Assembly: GCA_003635195.1 (NCBI GenBank)
Contig: PYIY01000213.1
Span: forward strand, 1-42,720
Reading direction: 5' to 3'
Origin: Candidatus Poribacteria bacterium
Lineage (GTDB): Bacteria; Poribacteria; WGA-4E; WGA-3G
DNA length: 42,720 nt
Shown: piece by piece, positions 8,229 to 16,559 of the stretch
Layout: the number at the start of each line of letters is the position of its first letter
Numbering within the stretch: the first letter of the stretch is position 1
Notes under the pieces: model-generated
What the model was told of the DNA's origin: nothing
The model's input: only the letters and a program-made list of their open reading frames with translations
Database searches by the model: none
Translations under genes and position numbers: made by a program

Positions 8229-9164
8229 CTACAAGGCATGGTCCTCAGGACGGACACCCTTTGTAAAAGTGCCGAAACCGAAGAACGTCGGTGTATAATC
8301 GCCGACATAATCGACAACGCTTTTATCGGGAATTGCGTCCTCCATCCCCATACACCAATAACACCCGTTGACAAGAAGACGACGAAGTCCTGCGCTCTCT
8401 AAATCAACAGAAGCCCCCATCGTCGTATTGAAAACGCGCGAGGTGTTACCTTCATCACCTGTATAGGTTTTAATCCACACCATCGGCATTGTGACGGTAT
8501 CCGGTTTCGGCGCGTCTGTCGGATCCATACCGACCAACACCTGTCCGTGGATAAGCACTTGGGAATCACCGGTCAAGTCGTTAATACCGTAGACATCGGA
8601 GGGGCCCCATACATCGTCAACGCCTTTAAGAATAGGGTGGTCCCGCATCGCTTCGTCAATGATACCGCTCGCGCTCTCTTTACCGTGATGTCCGTGGTGG
8701 TTAACCCACGTCTCACCGAGCACCTGCCTGCCGTAGCCGCCTTCAAAATCTTTGCTGTTAAAACTGTATTTTGCATACGGACTTTCAAGATCACGGCTGT
8801 AACTGAAAGCGTGTGTTGCCGTTCGGAGTCCCATCACAGGTTTACCAGCGTTCGTATAGTCAATGACATACTTCATCTGTTCATCGGGCAGTTCGCGGAA
8901 ACGCGTGAACAGCACCATCATATCCGCTGATTCTAAGTTATGAAGTCCGGGAATATTGGTCTGCACTTCCGGATCTATCTCGCCTGTATCCGGGTTAATT
9001 GCAAACAGTACCGTGCATTTAAACCCGTGGTGTGTGGCTAACACCTTCCCTAACATCGGCAACGCCTCTTCAGAGCGATACTCCTCATCGCCACTGACAA
9101 GGACAATATGTTTGCCTTTTCCGGGACCTTCGTTCCCTTCGTAAACAACCCATTCGGTATTCAT
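8229..9164 (-). CDS. ThuA-like domain protein
   Basis: A 311-residue cytoplasmic protein with the class I glutamine amidotransferase-like fold of the ThuA family: N-terminal KHIVLVSGDEEYRSEEALPM, then ADMMVLFTRFRELPDEQM and GKPVMGLRTATHAF. The family is linked to sugar utilisation (named after trehalose use, ThuA) and is common next to Gfo/Idh/MocA oxidoreductases; the exact reaction is uncertain. The start at 9164 is chosen because GGAG lies 11 bases upstream and MNTEWVVYEG begins the conserved part; longer forms up to 9290 would have to run through the promoter. No signal peptide is seen. Confidence 0.85.
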   Translation of the reverse strand: MNTEWVVYEGNEGPGKGKHIVLVSGDEEYRSEEALPMLGKVLATHHGFKCTVLFAINPDTGEIDPEVQTNIPGLHNLESADMMVLFTRFRELPDEQMKYVIDYTNAGKPVMGLRTATHAFSYSRDLESPYAKYSFNSKDFEGGYGRQVLGETWVNHHGHHGKESASGIIDEAMRDHPILKGVDDVWGPSDVYGINDLTGDSQVLIHGQVLVGMDPTDAPKPDTVTMPMVWIKTYTGDEGNTSRVFNTTMGASVDLESAGLRRLLVNGCYWCMGMEDAIPDKSVVDYVGDYTPTFFGFGTFTKGVRPEDHAL

Positions 9165-9203
9165 CAAAAATTTTACTCCATCCATAAAATAAGATTTTGC
9201 ATA

Positions 9204-9232
9204 AGTATAGCACATTCGGTTGAGAAAGTCAC
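9204..9232 (-). promoter_or_regulatory. Sigma-70-type promoter for the ThuA-like gene
   Basis: On the minus strand, GTGACT (9232-9227), a 17-base spacer and TATACT (9209-9204) lie about 40 bases before the ThuA-like start. Spacing and -10 box fit the housekeeping consensus. It shares its form with the promoter before the Ldh2 pair. Confidence 0.6.
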
Positions 9233-9283
9233 GTTGAATCTTTTTACAGAAAAACGACGTTCTGTACGCATAATGAAAAAACT

Positions 9284-9312
9284 TTGACAAATATCCAAAA
9301 TTGCCCTAAAAT
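9284..9312 (+). promoter_or_regulatory. Sigma-70-type promoter for the PhyH gene
   Basis: TTGACA (9284-9289), a 17-base spacer and TAAAAT (9307-9312) are almost ideal. Transcription would begin near 9319, giving a leader of about 55 bases before the ATG at 9374. With the minus-strand promoter at 9204 it forms a divergent pair. Confidence 0.7.
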
Positions 9313-9373
9313 TAAGTAGATAGACTTGAAACCATTATCTGAAACGGATTGGCAACCGCAGGAGCATTTACCC

Positions 9374-10093
9374 ATGCATCTAACCTCTCAACAGCGAGAC
9401 CATTACAAAGAACAAGGCTTTGTAGTTATTCCCGATCTTTTTGACGCAGCCACAATAACATTGATGAGCGAGCATTACATGAAACGCCGTGCAGAAGGTC
9501 CGAAACCCGGGGACTCGGGTGGCACAACTGACCATGCTGATGATCCAAATCACCAATTCCCGCGTATGATTAATATGCACAACTGGGACGAACTCACGCA
9601 AGAATGGGCAGCGGATACAAACCTCCTTAACGCTACACAACAGCTGCTTGATGATACGCCGGTGCTGCTACAAACAATGCTCTATTTCAAACCGCCCGGT
9701 GCACGGGGCCAGGCGCTGCATCAAGATGAGCAGTATATCACTATAAATCCACTCATCGGCGTTTGGGTCGCATTGGATACATCGGATGAGGCTGTTGGAC
9801 GTATGGTGGTGATTCCACGTTCCCATCAGGACAGTCTGTTTCGTGTTGAAGCGGCAAACACCGCTATTTCGTTCACAGGGGTCCAAGCCGTTAAACCGGA
9901 AGACGCTGAAGAATTGGGGATTGACATGTCCCCCGGCGATGCACTTTTCTTTGATGGTAAAGTTATTCACGGCTCCTACATGAATAAAACGCATGACCGC
10001 TGGCGACGGAGCTTTATATGCCATTACAAAGGCGAAAATTCACAACAATTTCAGCCAGTCGAAGGCACACACGTCTCACATCTGAAAAAATAG
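9374..10093 (+). CDS. Phytanoyl-CoA dioxygenase (PhyH) family protein 1
   Basis: A 239-residue non-haem Fe(II)/2-oxoglutarate oxygenase. The iron triad is visible as H116-x-D118 (in LHQDEQY) and distal H199 (in KVIHGSYMN), with arginines about a dozen residues on (DRWRRSF) placed to hold 2-oxoglutarate. The N-terminal DHYKEQGFVVIPDLFD is typical of the family. The start at 9374 is chosen over a TTG at 9326 because CAGGAG stands 9 bases upstream. Substrates of bacterial PhyH proteins are mostly small molecules and cannot be predicted here. It is transcribed toward the aspartokinase cluster, separated from it by a TIR element. Confidence 0.9.
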   Translation: MHLTSQQRDHYKEQGFVVIPDLFDAATITLMSEHYMKRRAEGPKPGDSGGTTDHADDPNHQFPRMINMHNWDELTQEWAADTNLLNATQQLLDDTPVLLQTMLYFKPPGARGQALHQDEQYITINPLIGVWVALDTSDEAVGRMVVIPRSHQDSLFRVEAANTAISFTGVQAVKPEDAEELGIDMSPGDALFFDGKVIHGSYMNKTHDRWRRSFICHYKGENSQQFQPVEGTHVSHLKK

Positions 10094-10108
10094 TTTGTTC
10101 ACGCTGAA

Positions 10109-10241
10109 GCGACTTACGCATTTCCTCTTAAAGTCCCCTTGATAAGGGGCGGTGAATGCCCATAAGGCATTCATACCGTTGATTCTTTAGGGGGTTAAAT
10201 ATACCAAATATCGCGCTGCATGCTAAATTTGCGCAAATCCT
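10109..10241 (+). mobile_element. TIR element copy 1 (degenerate)
   Basis: The left end GACTTACGCA and right end TGCGCAAATCCT are decayed forms of the inverted ends of the copies at 33033 and 34800. Its interior shares about 90 near-identical bases with copy 2, including CCCCTTGATAAGGGG and the palindrome GAATGCC-cataa-GGCATTC. It encodes nothing and ends 29 bases before the aspartokinase start. Confidence 0.75.
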
Positions 10242-10270
10242 GAAAAAAATCAAAAATTGGAGGATCTGGA

Positions 10271-11641
10271 TTGTTAAAAGTATCAAAGTTTGGCGGGAGT
10301 TCCCTTGCATCAGCGGCGCAAGTGAGCCAAGTTTGTGACATTATCACTGCTGACTCAGGGCGCCGCCTCATTGTCGTCTCCGCACCCGGAAAACGGCACA
10401 GCCAAGACATCAAAGTGACGGATCTGCTTATTGCCGCGGCATCACAACGCCTTGATGGAAAACTCGGGGCATCGGAATGTGCAGAAGTCATCGAACGTTA
10501 CCGAAACATCGCTTCTGAATTAGGACTCTCTGCCGAAGTCATCGACCCCATCGCTCGCGACTTAACAGAACGTCTGGAGAACAGCGCAACGGATGCTGAC
10601 CTCTATATGGATACAATGAAAGCGGGTGGCGAAGACAACTGCGCACGGCTCATCGCACAAGTGTTACAAGCACGCGGTGTAGACGCACACTACGTGAACC
10701 CGAAGGACGCAGGTTTATTGCTCTCCGACGAACCCGGCAATGCCCAGGTCTTACCGGAAGCGTATAACCGTCTGCGGACGCTGCAAGAACGTTCGGGTGT
10801 CACTATCTTCCCCGGCTTCTTCGGTTATTCAAAACAGGGCAACATCGTAACTTTTTCACGCGGGGGTTCAGACATCACAGGTGCTATTCTCGCGAGTGCC
10901 GTTCGGGCGGAGGTGTATGAGAATTTTACCGATGTTGACTCCGTGTTCGCGGCGAACCCGTCTATCGTTAAAAACCCAGCACCGATCGCCGAATTAACCT
11001 ATCGTGAAATGCGGGAACTCTCTTACGCCGGATTCTCTGTGTTCCATGACGAGGCACTTGAACCGGTCTATCGCGCACACGTACCTGTCAACATCCGAAA
11101 TACCAACAATCCAGACGCAGGTGGCACTCGGATCCTCCCGGACCGTAAATCAACAGATATGCCGGTCGTTGGTATTGCGGCAATGGAGAATGTCTGCTGT
11201 ATATATCTCAGCAAATACCTGATGAACCGTCAAATCGGGTTTGGACGACGGTTGTTGCAGATATTGGAAGCCGAAGAAATTTCATTTGAACACGTTCCGT
11301 CAGGCATAGACAACATGTCAGTCATTATCCGAGAAGAAAACCTTCCGGTCGAAAAAGAAAAAAGGGTCATCGAACAGATTCGGCAAACGCTCGCGCCTGA
11401 AGATGTCTCTGTTGAACGAGGGTTGGCACTAATCATGGTTGTCGGTGAAGGGATGCGCCACACTGTCGGCATCGCGTCCCGCGCCACAAGAGCGTTAGCC
11501 GGTGCCAGCGTGAACATTGAGATGATTAATCAAGGTTCTAACGAAGTTAGCATGATGTTCGGCATAAAATCTGGAGATATGGAGACAGCTGTTCAAGCAC
11601 TCTACGAGGAATTTTTCAATGGAGATAACAGTTCAACCTAA
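10271..11641 (+). CDS. lysC: Aspartate kinase (monofunctional)
   Basis: A 456-residue aspartokinase, making 4-phospho-L-aspartate from aspartate and ATP, the first step to lysine, threonine and methionine. The kinase domain (about 1-290) opens with KFGGSSLASA and contains FSRGGSDITGA near residue 194. The C-terminal third (about 297-456) has the two ACT-type regulatory regions, including VVGEGM. The start is TTG, preceded by GGAGGA; no in-frame ATG lies upstream. The length fits LysC/ThrA-type kinases without a homoserine dehydrogenase domain. It overlaps the next PhyH gene by 23 bases, which argues for one operon and an aspartate-family product acted on by oxygenases, although this could be ordinary amino-acid synthesis. 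Feedback control is likely through the ACT regions. Confidence 0.92.
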   Translation: MLKVSKFGGSSLASAAQVSQVCDIITADSGRRLIVVSAPGKRHSQDIKVTDLLIAAASQRLDGKLGASECAEVIERYRNIASELGLSAEVIDPIARDLTERLENSATDADLYMDTMKAGGEDNCARLIAQVLQARGVDAHYVNPKDAGLLLSDEPGNAQVLPEAYNRLRTLQERSGVTIFPGFFGYSKQGNIVTFSRGGSDITGAILASAVRAEVYENFTDVDSVFAANPSIVKNPAPIAELTYREMRELSYAGFSVFHDEALEPVYRAHVPVNIRNTNNPDAGGTRILPDRKSTDMPVVGIAAMENVCCIYLSKYLMNRQIGFGRRLLQILEAEEISFEHVPSGIDNMSVIIREENLPVEKEKRVIEQIRQTLAPEDVSVERGLALIMVVGEGMRHTVGIASRATRALAGASVNIEMINQGSNEVSMMFGIKSGDMETAVQALYEEFFNGDNSST

Positions 11642-12458
11642 AGAATTAGCAGATCGAAAACTCTCCGACGCGCATGTCAAACAGGCAGTGGACGCGATTC
11701 GCGTTGATGGCTATGTGGTTTTAGAAAACGTTGTTAGCCATGAACACTTAGATATCCTACGCGAACGGATGGACGCAGATTCGCAAATCCTTATTAATTC
11801 GGAAAGGTGGGGTGGTGCAGGCGGCCTTAAGGGGCATCTCCAACAGGGACCGCCACCCTTTGCGCCTTACATTTTTAGAGACATCGTCGCCAATCCCTAT
11901 GTTGTGCAGGTAACGCAGGAGCTGCTTGGCCCTGGGCTCTATAATAACTTTTATAACGGCAACACGAACTGTCCCGGTAGCATCACACAACCACTCCACA
12001 GAGACGGTGCTCACTTGTGGACAGATCAAGAAGTCGCACACCCAACAACAGAAGTCGTCGTTAATATTTCACCACAGGATACAACAGAAGAAAATGGCAG
12101 TGTAGAACTCTGGCCAGGGTCACATCTTGAGGTCGGTGAGCACGGGATAGAGCCGGAAGTTGAGGAAGCACGCCGTAAAATCTGCCCCCCTATCCGCGGT
12201 AATGCGAAGAAGGGAAGCGCACTGATTCGAGACATGCGACTCTGGCACCGCGGTGTTCCTAACCCATCCGATGAGATTCGCCACATGATAGCAATGATTC
12301 ATCGCGTTCATTGGCTCAAATCCAACCGGCGACTGAAATATAAAATTGGGTGTGAAGCCGCTTTTGAAAACAGCGATCTCGACCATAACGCTGAATTTAT
12401 TGACTTCGTTGATGAAAAAATAGACGATTACAATTACCTCTTTAACCCGCGCTTCTAA
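11619..12458 (+). CDS. PhyH family dioxygenase 2, overlapping aspartokinase
   Basis: A 279-residue PhyH-type Fe(II)/2-oxoglutarate oxygenase. The iron ligands appear as H127-R-D129 (PLHRDGAHLW) and H210 (LWHRGVPNPSDEIRH), with R221 suited to bind 2-oxoglutarate. The N-terminal part contains VDAIRVDGYVVLENVV, the usual PhyH entry block. The ATG lies within the last 23 bases of lysC, a -1 overlap implying coupled translation; AGGAATTTTTCA upstream may serve as its ribosome site. It is not a visible homologue of ectoine hydroxylase EctD at the signature region. The substrate is unknown; the context suggests an amino-acid-derived metabolite (inferred). Confidence 0.9.
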   Translation: MEITVQPKELADRKLSDAHVKQAVDAIRVDGYVVLENVVSHEHLDILRERMDADSQILINSERWGGAGGLKGHLQQGPPPFAPYIFRDIVANPYVVQVTQELLGPGLYNNFYNGNTNCPGSITQPLHRDGAHLWTDQEVAHPTTEVVVNISPQDTTEENGSVELWPGSHLEVGEHGIEPEVEEARRKICPPIRGNAKKGSALIRDMRLWHRGVPNPSDEIRHMIAMIHRVHWLKSNRRLKYKIGCEAAFENSDLDHNAEFIDFVDEKIDDYNYLFNPRF

Positions 12459-12476
12459 ATGTATGCAGCGATGTTA

Positions 12477-12503
12477 GTAGGGGCGAGGTTCCCTCGCCCC
12501 TAC
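12477..12503 (+). repeat. 11-bp palindrome GTAGGGGCGAG
   Basis: A perfect stem GTAGGGGCGAG-gttcc-CTCGCCCCTAC sits between the two oxygenase genes, 18 bases after the stop of the first. There is no T-run. It looks like a REP-type repeat and could act as a processing or partial termination site. Confidence 0.65.
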
Positions 12504-12525
12504 GAAGGTCATGATGGAGGTTTCC

Positions 12526-13362
12526 ATGAGCACCCAAAGTAATTGGCTCCCAGCGGAGCCTGATCTTCAAACGATTTGCCAAACTTATAGCGACCCGATT
12601 TATGCACTCTCGCAAGCCGAAGTACCAGCCATCATTCTCCGAAATGCCTATTCACCGACACAGTGCCAAGGGCTTATCCATCGGTTTACAAACATGGGCT
12701 TGATGCGTGATGAAGCGGACATCAATTCCCCTGACAAACGCACCCGAATCGACATCGGGACCAGCCTCGGTAATCGTGGCAGCGATAAGGCAAAGTTCCT
12801 CGCACACGCGAAGGCAACAGAACATCTCTTTAACTTCCTATTCGACGGATTTGATAACCCTGTTGACCTCATCTACGATGCGCTCACCGCGCTTTCCCCT
12901 GGAAAAGCGGTGAAGGTTGCACGAGAACCCGATGGCGCGCGCTACGGTCCCGCGATTTTCAGAGTCCATTACGAAACACATAGTTATAAGCCACACATTG
13001 ATCACGTCAAATATCGTGAGCAGCGCACTAATTATGAAGTTTACCGCTTTGAACACCAGTTTGCAGGTGTACTATGCGTCCAAAACGCTGACGAAAAAGG
13101 AAAAGGTACACAAGCCATTTTGCATCGGTGTCTCTGGTCCGAGGAGATTCAACCCTACATCGCTGAAGAGACGTTTGACCGATATGCTGTTGACAACGGT
13201 ATAGAGAATTATCAGGTCGATTTGCAGCAGGGAGACCTCTATTTTTTTAACACCCGCTGCATCCATGAAGTACCACCTGTCCAAGGCACGCGCGCCCGAA
13301 TCGTTTTGGCGGTTTTTATCGGATATTCCCCAGACGATAATGAGGTATACGTCTGGTCCTGA
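12526..13362 (+). CDS. 2OG-Fe(II) oxygenase
   Basis: A 278-residue protein of the 2-oxoglutarate/Fe(II) oxygenase superfamily but outside PhyH; its layout is closer to prolyl-4-hydroxylase-like enzymes. Ligands visible are H157-I-D159 (KPHIDHVKYREQ) and distal H247 (RCIHEVPPVQG) followed by TRARIV, whose arginine fits 2-oxoglutarate binding. The start at 12526 is preferred over 12511 because GGAGG stands 5 bases before it. It is the third gene of the aspartokinase/PhyH run and on the same strand. Substrate unknown; sequential hydroxylation of one metabolite by this enzyme and its PhyH neighbour is possible but unproven. Confidence 0.85.
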   Translation: MSTQSNWLPAEPDLQTICQTYSDPIYALSQAEVPAIILRNAYSPTQCQGLIHRFTNMGLMRDEADINSPDKRTRIDIGTSLGNRGSDKAKFLAHAKATEHLFNFLFDGFDNPVDLIYDALTALSPGKAVKVAREPDGARYGPAIFRVHYETHSYKPHIDHVKYREQRTNYEVYRFEHQFAGVLCVQNADEKGKGTQAILHRCLWSEEIQPYIAEETFDRYAVDNGIENYQVDLQQGDLYFFNTRCIHEVPPVQGTRARIVLAVFIGYSPDDNEVYVWS

Positions 13363-13476
13363 ATCTAATCCACACCAATAGATGCAATACATTTTTCATG
13401 ACATACTCAGAAAATTCTCGAAAACCCGTCTGCAGACCTTTTACAGCAGCCTACCAAAGGAGAGCCTCACTTTACG

Positions 13477-16359
13477 ATGAATAAAATATTATTTTTTATT
13501 TTACTAACGCTACTTATCCTTTTAAACGTCCATCTGCCGAACAGCTTTGCCCAAGATCCATCGCTATTCAGTTTACCCGAAGGTGCTAAGGCACGTCTCG
13601 GCAAAGGGTGGATAAACAAACTACAGTATTCGTCAGACGGCACGCGCATGGCGGTCGCAGGTTCTATCGGTGTTTGGCTCTATAATGCCCAGACCTATGA
13701 GGAAGTGGCACTTCTCACAGGACATACAGGGAGCGTCAGGGGCGTTGCGTTCAGCCCGGACAGTACAACACTTGCCAGTTGCAGTAGGGACCGGACTATC
13801 CGTCTATGGGATGCTGCCACAGGTGAGTATCAACGGACGCTCAGTGGACATACAGCTACAGTCTTTAGCGTCGCTTTCGGTGCGGATAGCCTTACACTGG
13901 CAAGTGGCGATGGCGATGGGACTATCTATTTGTGGGATGTCGCATCTGGCAGCCAACGGACATTAACAGGACACACAGATGCTGTCTTGAGTGTCGCTTT
14001 CAATGTGAGTGGAGAGACACTGGCGAGTGGCAGCGCGGACGGCACTATCCGCTTATGGGATGTCGCATCCGGAGAGCAACAGCGGATCTTAACAGGACAC
14101 ACAGATGCTGTCTTGAGTGTCGCTTTCAATGCAAATGGCGGGAACCTTGCGAGTGGCAGCGGAGATGGCACTATCCGTTTATGGAATACGACCTTCGGTG
14201 TCGTCCAGCGGATGCTAACAGGACATGAAGGTGCTGTCTGGAGTGTAACGTTCGGGGCAAATGGTGACAAAATTGCCAGTGGCAGTGGTGATGGCACTAT
14301 CCGCGTGTGGAATGCTACATCCGGTCAGCCCGAGCTGGAACTCATAGAACACACGGGGGCTGTTCTGAGCGTTGCATACAATTCCAGCGGTGGAACGCTG
14401 GCGAGTGCGAGTGCAGACGGCACCATCCGCTTGTGGGATGCCGTCTTCGGCGGGCATCGGCAGACGCTAACAGGATATACGGATTTTATGAGTAGCGTCG
14501 CTTTTAGTACGACTGCAGGCACGCTTGCCAGCGGTAGCGGGGACGGCACAGTGCATCTGTGGAACACGAACTCGGGTGTACCCACGTACACGCTGACTGG
14601 ACATACGGCTTGGGTCGGGAGTACTGCGTTCAGCCCGGATGGTGACACACTCGTAAGCGGAAGTGACGACGGCACCGTCCGTCTTTGGAATGTGTCTACC
14701 GGCGAACACCAACAAACGCTTATAGAACATACAGATGCCGTCAGAAGTGTTGCATTCAGTCCAGATGGTAATGTGATCGCCAGTGCAAGTTTAGATGGCA
14801 CTATCCACCTATGGAATTCCACTACCGGTGAACGCCAACACACACTGATTGGGCAGCCAGAGGATATCCTGAGTGTCGCTTTCAGCCCAGATGGTAACAC
14901 ACTCGCAAGTGGCAGCACAGACGGAGGCATCTATCTATGGGATGTTGCATCCGGTCGGCACGAGCAGACGCTGACTGGACATACGGATTATGTCAGGGGC
15001 ATTGTATTCAGTCCGGATGGAGGGACACTCGCGAGTTGTGGTGATGACGGCATTATCCGCCTATGGGACACCGCTTTCGGCGAGCATAAGCAGGCGCTAA
15101 CTGGACACACAGATTACGTCTTTGGCATAGCATATACTTCAGATGGCGACACGCTCGTGAGCGTGAGTTTAGATGACACTATCCGTTTGTGGGATACGAT
15201 CTCTGGGGCACACGTGCGAACCCTGACTGGACATACAAGTGGTGTGCTCAGTGTTACCCTCAGCCCAGATGGTAACACGCTCGCAAGTGCGAGTTTAGAT
15301 GGCACTGTGCTCTTGTGGAACTTTACCCCGCCAACCACTATGTATCCAACTGTGAGTTTTTCGCCATCTCCAGTACAATCACCCGCTATCGGTGAACAAT
15401 TAACATTTTCTCTCAGTATTACAGACGGAGGAGCTGTCTCAAGTTATCAGGCAACCGTCCGGTTTGATCCTTCTGCTGTCCGATTTCTTGAAAGCACGAA
15501 TGGTGACTACCTGCTATCGAATGCGTATCCGATACCTGCGCTTCGCACAGAAAACCGAGTGACGCTTGCTGCAACATCTCTCGTTGGTGAAACCAGCGGC
15601 TCTGGTACGCTTGCCACGCTTACATTTGAAGTCGTTGCCCCGAAAGCCTCCACGCTAACCTTGTCTGATGTACTCCTCACTGACAGGGCGGGTAGAGTTT
15701 CATACGTGCGGGTCAAAACTGGACAAATAACGGAACCCTTGCTTTCAGTAGGCGACTTGGATGGCAACGGTGTCGTAAACGTCCAAGATTTGGTCATCGT
15801 CGCCTCAAACTTCTCACAAACAGGTGAAAATTTAGCGGATGTCAACGGAGACGGAATTGTTAATATTGTCGATCTCGCGTTGGTGGCAGGGGCGATAGCG
15901 GATACCGCTGGTGCACCGGCAGCGTGGAACCGCAAGGCAGAAATAACGCTTACAAGAAAAGAGGTCCAACAGTGGCTGCGTGAAGCACAAAACGTCGCAC
16001 TATCAGATCCCGCTTTCCAGCGTGGCATTTTAGTGCTGCAGCAACTCCTCGCAGCGTTGACACCGAAAGAGACAGCACTGCTTCCAAACTATCCGAATCC
16101 TTTCAACCCTGAGACATGGATACCGTATCAGTTGGCAGCACCTATGGATGTGACACTTAGTATCTACGCGGCACATGGCAAACTGGTGCGGACTTTAGTA
16201 CTCGGACATCAACCCACAGGTACCTATCAGGACCGGAGTCGTGCAGCATATTGGGATGGTAGAAACGAACTCGGTGAACCCGTTGCGAGTGGCGTATACT
16301 TCTATACGTTAACAGCAGGAGATTTCACAGCGACCCGAAAAATGGTGGTGATGAAGTAA
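13477..16359 (+). CDS. Exported WD40 (14-blade) - cohesin-like - dockerin - FlgD-like protein
   Basis: A 960-residue secreted protein. The signal peptide is residues 1-25. Fourteen WD40 repeats of about 42 residues follow (about 45-615), with the form S-VAFSPDG-TLASGS-DGTIRLWD. Fourteen blades fit two seven-bladed propellers. Residues about 625-755 resemble a cohesin/Ig-like domain (VSFSPSPVQSPAIGEQLTFS). Residues 757-805 are a dockerin pair (GDLDGNGVVNVQDLV and DVNGDGIVNIVDLAL) with Ca-binding Asp/Asn ladders. The C-terminus (about 867-960) is a FlgD/Ig-like domain with NYPNPFNPETWIPYQL and a VASGVYFYTLTAG ending, used as an export/sorting tag in T9SS-like systems. AAGGAG lies 14 bases upstream, longer than usual. 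Likely a surface adhesion or scaffold protein. Confidence 0.9.
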   Translation: MNKILFFILLTLLILLNVHLPNSFAQDPSLFSLPEGAKARLGKGWINKLQYSSDGTRMAVAGSIGVWLYNAQTYEEVALLTGHTGSVRGVAFSPDSTTLASCSRDRTIRLWDAATGEYQRTLSGHTATVFSVAFGADSLTLASGDGDGTIYLWDVASGSQRTLTGHTDAVLSVAFNVSGETLASGSADGTIRLWDVASGEQQRILTGHTDAVLSVAFNANGGNLASGSGDGTIRLWNTTFGVVQRMLTGHEGAVWSVTFGANGDKIASGSGDGTIRVWNATSGQPELELIEHTGAVLSVAYNSSGGTLASASADGTIRLWDAVFGGHRQTLTGYTDFMSSVAFSTTAGTLASGSGDGTVHLWNTNSGVPTYTLTGHTAWVGSTAFSPDGDTLVSGSDDGTVRLWNVSTGEHQQTLIEHTDAVRSVAFSPDGNVIASASLDGTIHLWNSTTGERQHTLIGQPEDILSVAFSPDGNTLASGSTDGGIYLWDVASGRHEQTLTGHTDYVRGIVFSPDGGTLASCGDDGIIRLWDTAFGEHKQALTGHTDYVFGIAYTSDGDTLVSVSLDDTIRLWDTISGAHVRTLTGHTSGVLSVTLSPDGNTLASASLDGTVLLWNFTPPTTMYPTVSFSPSPVQSPAIGEQLTFSLSITDGGAVSSYQATVRFDPSAVRFLESTNGDYLLSNAYPIPALRTENRVTLAATSLVGETSGSGTLATLTFEVVAPKASTLTLSDVLLTDRAGRVSYVRVKTGQITEPLLSVGDLDGNGVVNVQDLVIVASNFSQTGENLADVNGDGIVNIVDLALVAGAIADTAGAPAAWNRKAEITLTRKEVQQWLREAQNVALSDPAFQRGILVLQQLLAALTPKETALLPNYPNPFNPETWIPYQLAAPMDVTLSIYAAHGKLVRTLVLGHQPTGTYQDRSRAAYWDGRNELGEPVASGVYFYTLTAGDFTATRKMVVMK

Positions 16360-16448
16360 CATCCGTTATCTACAACCAATGGTACTTAAAATAGACCCGC
16401 CAAGCATACTTGAACCTAAAAAGAATCAATCATACAAGGGGTTCTCCC

Positions 16449-16559
16449 ATGAGATTGCGAAACATTTTCATTGGTTGTCTCATCATTGGACTGCTATCTC
16501 CTGTTTCAGCAAAACAGCACTTTGGGGTGAAACAAAAATCCGAGAATAACCCAAAATGA
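16449..16559 (+). CDS. Putative 36-residue signal-peptide-like small protein
   Basis: An ATG at 16449 opens 36 codons (MRLRNIFIGCLIIGLLSPVSA, then a short polar tail) ending in a TGA that overlaps the next ATG in the form ATGA. An AAGGGG site stands 8 bases upstream. The first 21 residues have all parts of a Sec signal peptide with a likely cut after VSA. It may be a translation-coupling leader or a relic of a truncated secreted gene; conservation would decide. Confidence 0.4.
   Translation: MRLRNIFIGCLIIGLLSPVSAKQHFGVKQKSENNPK

Noticed and set aside
8229..9290. Longer start for the ThuA-like protein
   Set aside because: The added 42 residues would run through a good minus-strand promoter and lack family similarity; 9164 has a GGAG site.
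11619..12458. Ectoine hydroxylase (EctD) as the product next to an aspartokinase
   Set aside because: The iron-site block reads PLHRDGAHLW, unlike the EctD signature I recall, and no ectABC genes are visible.
13700..15300. Regularly spaced DNA repeats resembling a CRISPR array (also 24230-24700)
   Set aside because: The period (about 126 bp or 66 bp) matches whole codons of WD40 and LRR units; the 'spacers' are coding and related to each other.
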